Shown in pieces: positions 1 to 6,147 of a DNA stretch of 7,660 nucleotides. The first letter of the stretch is position 1, and each line of letters begins with the position of its first letter. The position numbers and the translations under genes are program-made. The notes under the pieces were generated by a model. The model was given only the letters and a program-made list of their open reading frames with translations. It was not told the origin of the DNA and ran no database searches. The stretch is from Alphaproteobacteria bacterium. Lineage in GTDB: Bacteria > Pseudomonadota > Alphaproteobacteria > Rickettsiales > UBA6187. The DNA is taken from positions 1 through 7,660 of the forward strand of contig JAJRPW010000082.1 in the NCBI GenBank assembly GCA_024280585.1, read 5' to 3'.

Positions 1-1
1 A

Positions 2-346
2 ATCTGTGATGGCATATTATTATCCACCCCCGCCGGCAGCACCGCCTATAATCTTTCCGTCGGTGGGCCTATAATCCCTTTAGGCTCAGAGATTTTAGCC
101 CTGACTCCAATAAGCCCGTTTCGCCCAAGAAGATGGAAAGGTGCGCTTCTTAATAAAAATGCTCTTATAAAAATAGAAATCATAGATTCGGATAAACGTC
201 CTGTGAGCGCTGTTGCCGATTTTACGGAGATAAGAGACGTTAAATCGGTTGAAATAAGCCAGGATAACAGTAAGAATATAACTGTCTTGTTTAATGCCGA
301 CCATTCACTGGAAGAACGAATAATCGGTGAGCAGTTTTTGCCATAA
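2..346 (+). CDS. nadK: NAD kinase, C-terminal part (5' truncated by window edge)
   Basis: This is the last 114 residues of a cytoplasmic NAD kinase, which phosphorylates NAD to NADP using ATP or polyphosphate. The frame is open from the window edge and ends at TAA 344-346. Visible family blocks are DGILLSTPAGSTAYNLSVGG at residues 3-22, the conserved nucleotide-binding region with the GSTAYNLS core, then LALTPISPFRPRRW at about 32-45 and a C-terminal HSLEERIIGEQF. The last two are typical of alphaproteobacterial NAD kinases of about 250 residues. The GGDG motif of the N-terminal half lies outside the window, so its integrity cannot be judged. The next gene, flhB, runs the same way 140 nt downstream, but a large inverted repeat lies between them. 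No intrinsic terminator with a T run follows the stop. The family assignment is firm. Confidence 0.95.
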   Translation: MCDGILLSTPAGSTAYNLSVGGPIIPLGSEILALTPISPFRPRRWKGALLNKNALIKIEIIDSDKRPVSAVADFTEIRDVKSVEISQDNSKNITVLFNADHSLEERIIGEQFLP

Positions 347-357
347 ACTATAATTTT

Positions 358-485
358 TAATATTAATCCTCTTTCAAAGCAGCATTAGGAGTGCAAAACG
401 AGGAGAATTTTAGCCTATATTTAATAGGTGAATTTGACGAGATTGATGCACGACAACATGCTGCAAAGAAAGAGGGTTAATATTA
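358..485 (+). repeat. 128-bp inverted repeat (two 28-nt arms) forming a hairpin over the flhB ribosome binding site
   Basis: The left arm (358-385) and right arm (458-485) are reverse complements over 28 positions. There are 24 Watson-Crick pairs, one G-U pair (T367 with G476) and a single 3x3 internal loop of A376-378 against A465-467. The 72-nt loop has its own nested complementarity: GTGCA 391-395 with TGCAC 447-451, and a small hairpin CCTAT 414-418 with ATAGG 424-428. In RNA the left-arm segment 367-372 pairs exactly with AGAGGG 471-476, the likely flhB Shine-Dalgarno, and the stem ends one base before the flhB ATG. The element starts 12 nt after the nadK stop. No T run follows the right arm, so it is not a standard intrinsic terminator. 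Both outer ends read TA, which would also suit a small palindromic mobile element with a TA target site. The repeat is read directly; both functions are inference. Confidence 0.85.
471..476 (+). promoter_or_regulatory. Likely flhB Shine-Dalgarno, inside the hairpin stem
   Basis: AGAGGG lies 10 nt before the flhB ATG, preceded by AGAA, which extends the match to the 16S anti-Shine-Dalgarno. It is the only purine-rich candidate at a usable distance. All six bases pair with the left arm of the inverted repeat, whose CCTCTTTC (368-375) resembles the 16S rRNA 3' tail. If the hairpin forms in the mRNA, the site is occluded. Confidence 0.6.
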
Positions 486-486
486 T

Positions 487-1572
487 ATGGCTGATGACGA
501 CCAGGATGATTCACAAAAAACGGAGGAACCAAGCCAGAAGCGTCTGGAAGACGCAACAAAGAAGGGTCAGGTTCCAAACTCAAGAGAAGTAACCAGCTTC
601 TTAATGCTGCTGGCTTTTGCACTTTCCATAATCTGGATGGTTCCCTCTATAATGACCGATACCACGATCGAATTAAGCAAATTCATTTCAATGCCACATA
701 ATTTCCGCATTGATAGCCAAAGCCTGTCTCTTTTAAGCTCAAACCTGCTGGCAAAAATGCTGGGCTGGATGTTCACACCGGTTATTATTATCGTTTTAGT
801 AATATTTTTATCATCAATACTCCAGCATGGAATTATTATATCCACCGATCCTCTCATGCCAAAACTGGAGAGAATTTCCCTTATAAAAGGTTTGGGTCGT
901 ATGTTTTCAACAAGAACCATAGTTGAATTTCTCAAAGGCCTGTTTAAAATCACATTGATTGCAATAATAACGGCAATAACTGTTTACCCTTATTTAACAA
1001 ATTTAAAACAGCTGGTTGCCATGAGCATTGGCGGTATATTGGCTCTTTTATTAAAAATAATTACCAGCATCCTGGTCGGCATCTGCTCTTTTATGGCTAT
1101 AATAGCCGTTCTGGACTTTCTCTATCAACAATTTGAGCATATAAAATCCTTAAAAATGTCCAAAAAAGATGTTAAGGATGAATACAAACAAACCGAAGGT
1201 AGCCCTGAAATTAAAGCAAAATTAAGAGAGCTTAGAAACGAGCGGGCTAATAATAGAATGATGGGAAAAGTACCAGATGCCGACGTAGTCATAACCAACC
1301 CAACCCATTATTCAATTGCGCTGCAATATGAAGAAGGTATAACAAATGCCCCGATTCTAGTAGCAAAAGGCCAGGATTTAATAGCCTTGAAAATAAGAGA
1401 AATTGCTAAAGAAAACGACATTCCGATAGTTGAAAATCCTCCCCTTGCCAGAGCTTTATTTGCATCCGTAGAAATAGACGAGGAAATACCATTTGAACAT
1501 TATAACGCTGTAGCGGAAGTTATTAAATATATCTACAAACTAAAGGGTAAAAAAGCAAAGACGGCAGCTTAG
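487..1572 (+). CDS. flhB: Flagellar type III export protein FlhB (substrate specificity switch)
   Basis: This 361-residue protein has the full FlhB architecture and normal length. FlhB sits in the inner membrane as part of the flagellar export gate and switches export from rod/hook to filament substrates after cleaving itself. The N-terminus has the family signature KTEEPSQKRLEDATKKGQVP (residues 11-30). Four hydrophobic segments follow at about 33-53, 92-113, 145-168 and 178-210, then a charged linker and the cytosolic domain. The autocleavage motif NPTH is intact at 271-274, followed by the usual HYSIALQY, PILVAKGQD and IPIVENPPLARALF blocks. The N-terminal signature and overall sequence suit flagellar FlhB better than an injectisome SctU, though I cannot run a phylogeny. 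The ATG at 487 places the signature correctly, and an in-frame stop at 478-480 rules out a longer start. The neighbours are nadK and addB, not the usual fliR or flhA. Translation may be limited by the hairpin over its ribosome binding site. Confidence 0.96.
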   Translation: MADDDQDDSQKTEEPSQKRLEDATKKGQVPNSREVTSFLMLLAFALSIIWMVPSIMTDTTIELSKFISMPHNFRIDSQSLSLLSSNLLAKMLGWMFTPVIIIVLVIFLSSILQHGIIISTDPLMPKLERISLIKGLGRMFSTRTIVEFLKGLFKITLIAIITAITVYPYLTNLKQLVAMSIGGILALLLKIITSILVGICSFMAIIAVLDFLYQQFEHIKSLKMSKKDVKDEYKQTEGSPEIKAKLRELRNERANNRMMGKVPDADVVITNPTHYSIALQYEEGITNAPILVAKGQDLIALKIREIAKENDIPIVENPPLARALFASVEIDEEIPFEHYNAVAEVIKYIYKLKGKKAKTAA

Positions 1573-1592
1573 GCACTGTTCTATTGTTAAAT

Positions 1593-4487
1593 TTACTCCC
1601 ATTCCTTAATCCGCGCCAGATGCTCATAATCATTATATCTCGGAGCTTTTTCACTGTTGGGACATGAAATATACGGTGTTTCTGCTTTGTTAAATTCGGT
1701 GATTAACTTAACTAATCCCTTCTCGGCCTCATCTATAAGCTGCTTTAGATCAGATTTTACAGGCTTTTCTTCCGCAATTTTTTCTCCGCCGGATAACTTC
1801 CAAAAGGATAATTCCTCAACAGTTCCGTTTGCCTCAAACCCTCCTTCGCTTGCGATTAAACCTTCCAAAGCTATTTGCGGCAAAATTCCCAGTTTAACTT
1901 CTTTCTGTGTCGGTACAGTTCCGGTTTTATAGTCTATGATCGTGATTTCACCGTCATTATTAATTTCAATTCTGTCGGCGCGGGCTTTTAAAGTAAAATC
2001 TCCGGATTTATATTCACCTTCTTTTTCACTTATAATTCCTCGAAGATTCACCCGACGTTTTTTCTCTGTTTCTACTATCCAGCCGGCGATTCTTTCAAAG
2101 CGCGGCCACCAAAATGATATTACCGATGGCGGGAACTCATTGCCTTTCAGAGCCTCTTTTCCGCATTCAAGCAGAAATATTTCCTCCGTTCCTGCAATTA
2201 TCTCATCATATTTTTTGCTAAATATTTCCAGTGATTTATGTATAAAATTACCAAATTCTGCGGCGCCCGGGTCTTGATCCAGCTCATCCAGCTTTTTTAA
2301 TTTCAAAATTTTTGCCGCATAAACTGAATATGGATCACCCATTAACTTCTCGATGGATGTTACATAAAGCTCTTTTGGCCTGGTGTGGACAGCCGGAATT
2401 GGTGAGGGCTGATCACAATTTTGTACCTGATCCGGCATATTCAGTTTTTTTGCCCAGCTATGCCAGTTCTCTTTTGGATTTATAGCCTCTTTTTTACCAA
2501 GAGAATCCAGGATTATATCAAGCCGCAAGAGCCACCTGGATGGAATGGTTTGTGTTCCACCAGACTTATCGCATCTTGTGATTACAACATTTGGTGCGCA
2601 AATGGCCTGAGAAAAATCATGAGCCGCAAGCCCAATCATTTTTTCCGGCAAAGACAGGCCAAAATTGCTGCGCATTGGCCGGCTCATCCACGGATCAGCC
2701 TTGGTTGCAGCCGGCCATGACCCTTCATTTAGACTACCCAATATTACTAAATCAGCCCGTTGCATCCTGGCCTCAATAGGACTTAATATGCTTAATCTTG
2801 GGTGCATACCATATTTTGGGCGGAATTTTTGCCCGACTAATAACGCCTCAAATAAACCGGCGTAGCTGTTTGGTTCTATAGCTTTAAACCCTTGTGCTGA
2901 CAGTAATAATTCATCAATAAATTCTTTCAAGGATTCACCTCGGTCGGCTTTCCAGAGTTTTTCTGTGCCATTTATCCGATCACAAGATGCAAATTTCTCA
3001 GCACATTTTATATGAATCCTGATCATTTCAGCTAGCGACACTTCTTTCTTATCCATCAGGTCGAAAAACGGTTTTACTATTTGCTCAATGTCTTGCAACC
3101 AGCTTATAAGCTTTGAATTTCCTGCAAGTTTCTTATAAAACCACTTAAAACTATCGGAACTTCTAATGCCTCTTAGAGCCGCTTTTTCGAAAGATCGGCT
3201 GTTATTACGAAACTCTGTGATATTATATCCACATGCCGCAAATGGGTGTTTTAAAAGGGACAACAAAGAAACTCCGGTGGCCTTATCCTCAATCATTTTG
3301 GCCAGTAATCTTAGAAATACGGCCTGGTTAACAGATGATAATTCAACTCCCGACGAATCATCGAGCTTAATATCCCAGCGATCCATAATCGATATAACGC
3401 GTCTGGACAGGGCTTTTTCATTAGTAACCAACATTGCGGTTTTGCCTTTTTGCCCTAACTGCCGACGCATCATAAGCGCGATTATTACCGCCTCATCTTG
3501 TAATGTAGGAGCGTCAATTCTCGTTAATCCTTCAAGGTTTATAGCATTTCCATCCAAGTCATTCCATTTATCGCAGGTGGCCGATGGACGCATAATTTCA
3601 CGCACTAAACTGACTCGATCAATTACAGGCAGGTCTTTTTGCAACCAGGATTTTATATCTATACGTTCAACGTCAATATTTTCCAGAAGGTTTTTTAAAG
3701 CATATTGCGGATGAAATTCATTAATATTATCCCAACTTTTTTTGTCTAATTCACAATCAAGCCCTGGCAGAATTATAGAGCCATTTTCAAGTATAGATAT
3801 GGTTTTTAACAGGTTCGATGTTGCTGGAACAGAACCGGTAGAACCAGCGGCAATAATCGGATGAGCTGGCGGGTTTTTCTGCCAATATCGACTTTGCAGA
3901 TCAAGAGCCATATTACGCTGTTTTGATGCGCTTATAAGACCATTCTCTTCAAGAATATTCGGCCATAACTCAATTAAAATCGTTAGAAACCCCAAAGTAA
4001 TCTGCCAGTGCTTTGATAATTCATCCGGTACGATTTCAGATAAATCTTCAAATAATAACTGCTCCCGTTCCACCTCATTTAAAAATGCTGCCAGCTCAAT
4101 TGCTAGATGTGCAGCTTGAGCTACATTGATTTTCTCCCCTGTTTGCAAGGATTTTTGCCATTTTTCAATCAATGTGGTAAGCAGCAACTGCGTTTTTGTA
4201 GCGGAAATAACCGGCGGCAGATCAATGCTGGAACTCATTTTTATAATACTACCCTCATCGGAAATATCGCCAATAGGCTGCATTTGCGGCAGTAACATTG
4301 GCCTGCCTTGATTTATACGGAGGAAAGACTCCCGTAACGCACTGCACGATCTTCGATTGGGTAACAAAATTGTGATGTTTGCCAGGTCCAACGGATTATC
4401 ACCATAACGCGACAACACGCCCTCTGCCAGAAGGTCAGAAAACGGAAAACATGATGGGATATTGAATATGTTCTTGGGCACCACCAT
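1593..4487 (-). CDS. addB: Double-strand break repair protein AddB, alphaproteobacterial type
   Basis: This 964-residue protein is the AddB subunit of AddAB, the RecBCD-like helicase-nuclease that resects DNA ends for RecA loading. The N-terminal inactivated-helicase part contains ITILLPNRRSCSALRESF (about 38-55) and the alphaproteobacterial block AAGSTGSVPATSNLL. A second helicase-like region includes ILSPIEARMQRADLVILGSL. The C-terminus is a RecB-family PD-(D/E)XK nuclease with all key residues present: H750 in FGNFIHKSLE, D838 in ARADRIE, D852 and K854 in IIDYKTG, and Q871 in PQIALE. No Walker A motif is visible near the N-terminus. The four-cysteine iron-sulphur pattern of Bacillus AddB is also absent, since the tail has a single cysteine in YISCPN. 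addB lies 14 nt downstream of gdhA on the same strand and is probably cotranscribed with it. Its partner addA does not follow, because flhB converges 20 nt away. The exact start is uncertain by two codons. Confidence 0.95.
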   Translation of the reverse strand: MVVPKNIFNIPSCFPFSDLLAEGVLSRYGDNPLDLANITILLPNRRSCSALRESFLRINQGRPMLLPQMQPIGDISDEGSIIKMSSSIDLPPVISATKTQLLLTTLIEKWQKSLQTGEKINVAQAAHLAIELAAFLNEVEREQLLFEDLSEIVPDELSKHWQITLGFLTILIELWPNILEENGLISASKQRNMALDLQSRYWQKNPPAHPIIAAGSTGSVPATSNLLKTISILENGSIILPGLDCELDKKSWDNINEFHPQYALKNLLENIDVERIDIKSWLQKDLPVIDRVSLVREIMRPSATCDKWNDLDGNAINLEGLTRIDAPTLQDEAVIIALMMRRQLGQKGKTAMLVTNEKALSRRVISIMDRWDIKLDDSSGVELSSVNQAVFLRLLAKMIEDKATGVSLLSLLKHPFAACGYNITEFRNNSRSFEKAALRGIRSSDSFKWFYKKLAGNSKLISWLQDIEQIVKPFFDLMDKKEVSLAEMIRIHIKCAEKFASCDRINGTEKLWKADRGESLKEFIDELLLSAQGFKAIEPNSYAGLFEALLVGQKFRPKYGMHPRLSILSPIEARMQRADLVILGSLNEGSWPAATKADPWMSRPMRSNFGLSLPEKMIGLAAHDFSQAICAPNVVITRCDKSGGTQTIPSRWLLRLDIILDSLGKKEAINPKENWHSWAKKLNMPDQVQNCDQPSPIPAVHTRPKELYVTSIEKLMGDPYSVYAAKILKLKKLDELDQDPGAAEFGNFIHKSLEIFSKKYDEIIAGTEEIFLLECGKEALKGNEFPPSVISFWWPRFERIAGWIVETEKKRRVNLRGIISEKEGEYKSGDFTLKARADRIEINNDGEITIIDYKTGTVPTQKEVKLGILPQIALEGLIASEGGFEANGTVEELSFWKLSGGEKIAEEKPVKSDLKQLIDEAEKGLVKLITEFNKAETPYISCPNSEKAPRYNDYEHLARIKEWE

Positions 4488-4493
4488 CCTTTT
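4479..4493 (-). promoter_or_regulatory. addB ribosome binding site and start ambiguity
   Basis: On the minus strand the addB start region reads AAAAAAAGGATGGTGGTGCC. The AAGG stretch abuts the first ATG (4485-4487) with no spacer, which is too close for that codon. The same AAGGA is 5 nt before the GTG at codon 3 (4479-4481), a normal distance. GTG at codon 3 may therefore be the true start, shortening the protein by two residues. Translational coupling from gdhA, whose stop is 14 nt upstream, is an alternative. Confidence 0.4.
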
Positions 4494-4501
4494 TTTAATA
4501 A

Positions 4502-5881
4502 TTACATAACCCCATAGGCCAACATAGCCTCGCTAACCTTCTTGAAACCTGCAATATTAGCACCTTTGACATAGTTAATATAACCATCTTCTTCCACGCC
4601 ACATTCAACACATTGCTTGTGAATATTGAGCATTATATCGCGCAGGCGTTTGTCCAGTTCCTCGTGTGACCAGCCTAGTCTTATGCTGTTTTGAGTCATT
4701 TCTAAACCGGAAACTGCAACCCCGCCGGCATTGGCAGCTTTGCCGGGAGCAAAAATAACTTTTGCCGCAATAAATGCATTAACAGCATCTTTAGTGGATG
4801 GCATATTGGCACCCTCTGAAACTGCAATACAACCATTTTGGATAAGTTTTTTTGCATCATCACCGTCCAACTCATTTTGTGTTGCACAAGGAAGAGCAAC
4901 GTCGCAAATGATTCCCCAAGGTCTTTTGTCGGCAAAGAATTCTACACCAAATTCCTTGGCATATTCGGATATGCGGCCACGCCTTACTTGCTTTAAATCA
5001 CGGATATAATCCAGCTTTTCTCTGGTGATTCCGGCCGGATCATAAATAAATCCGCTTGAATCGGACAAAGTCACAACTTTCGCGCCAAGTTCAATTAGTT
5101 TTTCAGTGGCATATTCGGCAACATTTCCCGATCCTGAAACACACGCTACTTTACCTTCCAGTGATTTTCCTTTAACTGCCAGCATATCTTCAAGCATGTA
5201 AACCGCGCCGTAACCAGTCGCTTCCGTGCGGATTAAACTGCCGCCATAGGACAGGCCTTTACCGGTTAATACGCCTGTGAATTTACCATTTATGCGTTTA
5301 TATTGGCCGAATAAATAGCTGATTTCGCGCGCGCCAACGCCAATATCGCCAGCAGGGACATCGGTATAAGGACCAATATGTTTGGAAAGTTCAGTCATGA
5401 ATGACTGGCAAAAACGCATGATTTCACGGTCTGATTTCCCCTTTGGATCAAAATCAGCTCCGCCTTTTCCACCACCAAGCGGCAAACCGGTCAGGCTGTT
5501 TTTGAATGTTTGCTCAAAAGCTAGGAATTTCAAAATGCTTAAAGACACAGTCGGATGAAAACGAAGCCCGCCTTTATATGGCCCGATGGCATTGTTATGT
5601 TGGACACGATAACCGCGGTTAGTATGGATCACACCTTCATCATCTTCCCAGGTGACACGAAAAATAATCGACCGATCCGGCTCGGTTAAACGCTCTAGTA
5701 TCTTCGCAGTTTTTATCTCCGGCTTGTCGCTAATATAAGGGAGGATAATCTCAGCAACCTCTTCAACAGCCTGATGGAACTCAATCTCACCCGGAGTATT
5801 TTGCTTAAGGTTAGCCATAAAATTTGCTAATTCTTCATTCATAGATTCTATTTCCAAAGGAACTATATTTTGCTTTGACAT
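4502..5881 (-). CDS. gdhA: NADP-specific glutamate dehydrogenase
   Basis: This 459-residue cytoplasmic enzyme interconverts 2-oxoglutarate plus ammonium and glutamate using NADP(H), usually for ammonium assimilation. It matches the roughly 450-residue hexameric bacterial family over its whole length. Substrate and catalytic residues are in place: K103 in PYKGGLRFHP, K127 in FEQTFKNSL, K139 in LGGGKGGADFDP, and D179 in TDVPAGDIGVG. These correspond with a constant offset of 14 to K89, K113, K125 and D165 of the Clostridium symbiosum enzyme. The nucleotide-binding turn is SGSGNVAEYA at about 249-258. The second strand ends in TLSDSSGF, whose small residues suit NADP rather than NAD. The ATG at 5879-5881 is preceded by GAGAGTGG at a suitable distance. 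lepA lies upstream across a 266-nt spacer, and addB follows 14 nt downstream. I see no operator or convincing promoter in the spacer. Confidence 0.96.
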   Translation of the reverse strand: MSKQNIVPLEIESMNEELANFMANLKQNTPGEIEFHQAVEEVAEIILPYISDKPEIKTAKILERLTEPDRSIIFRVTWEDDEGVIHTNRGYRVQHNNAIGPYKGGLRFHPTVSLSILKFLAFEQTFKNSLTGLPLGGGKGGADFDPKGKSDREIMRFCQSFMTELSKHIGPYTDVPAGDIGVGAREISYLFGQYKRINGKFTGVLTGKGLSYGGSLIRTEATGYGAVYMLEDMLAVKGKSLEGKVACVSGSGNVAEYATEKLIELGAKVVTLSDSSGFIYDPAGITREKLDYIRDLKQVRRGRISEYAKEFGVEFFADKRPWGIICDVALPCATQNELDGDDAKKLIQNGCIAVSEGANMPSTKDAVNAFIAAKVIFAPGKAANAGGVAVSGLEMTQNSIRLGWSHEELDKRLRDIMLNIHKQCVECGVEEDGYINYVKGANIAGFKKVSEAMLAYGVM

Positions 5882-6147
5882 TTACCACTCTCATTATTAT
5901 TTTGATAAGAATTTATAAAAAATGTATGAGCGAAGCGAATTCTGCTTGTCACCTCCCCCTTTAGGGGGGAGGGTTAGGGTGTGCCGACAGGCATCTTTTT
6001 GCTATCACAAAACACCCCCATCCCAACCTTCCCCCCTAAAGGGGGAAGGAGCGATAGACCCCGTCACTTATGAATTACATAAACTCTAAATTTTTTTTAT
6101 CCATTAGTCGAGGTTATAATGATTTCTAACGCTTTCGTAAAGGGAAA
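5882..6147. other. Intergenic spacer between lepA and gdhA
   Basis: This 266-nt spacer holds no protein gene I can support. Its centre is a GC-rich REP-like palindrome pair; both flanks are AT-rich. The gdhA ribosome binding site, GAGAGTGG on the minus strand, lies at its left end. A gdhA promoter would be expected between about 5890 and 5950. GTGACA (minus, 5947-5952) resembles a -35 box and TATAAA (minus, 5912-5917) a -10 box, but the 29-nt gap between them is too long for them to pair, so I call no promoter. lepA has no hairpin plus U-run terminator next to its stop. Confidence 0.7.
5952..6050. repeat. REP-like pair of inverted GC-rich palindromes
   Basis: Two related units face each other across about 29 nt. 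The left unit is 5952-5983 and the right unit 6013-6050. They share a 16-base core read in opposite orientations: CCCCCTTTAGGGGGGA at 5955-5970 and its exact reverse complement at 6030-6045. The flanks are similar but diverged (GGGTTAGGG against the reverse complement of TCCCAACC). Each core is itself a small hairpin of five C-G pairs around a four-base loop, so the region can form two small hairpins or one large one. The layout resembles REP/BIME elements, which occur in many intergenic copies and can affect mRNA decay or termination. It stands out by GC content from its AT-rich surroundings. No transposase or T-run terminator adjoins it. Confidence 0.75.

Noticed and set aside
357..366. Two TTAA boxes resembling a CtrA site before flhB
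   Set aside because: The boxes start 6 nt apart instead of the 11 needed for TTAA-N7-TTAA, and they are explained by the AT-rich tip of the inverted repeat.
358..485. Hairpin as an intrinsic terminator of nadK
   Set aside because: No run of T follows the right arm; the flhB start codon follows almost at once.
410..622. 70-codon minus-strand frame running from flhB into the hairpin
   Set aside because: Most of it is antisense to the FlhB N-terminal signature, and its composition is not protein-like.
567..953. 128-codon open frame on the minus strand inside flhB
   Set aside because: It is antisense to conserved membrane segments of FlhB and has no family features.
3166..3714. 182-codon open frame on the plus strand inside addB
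   Set aside because: It lies wholly antisense to a well-supported addB, shows no recognisable domain and has no clear ribosome binding site; it is a shadow frame.
6068..6098. Small hairpin (TTATG/CATAA) followed by a T8 run, like a plus-strand terminator
   Set aside because: The stem is only five AT-rich pairs, the T run starts 8 nt later, and no plus-strand gene ends here.
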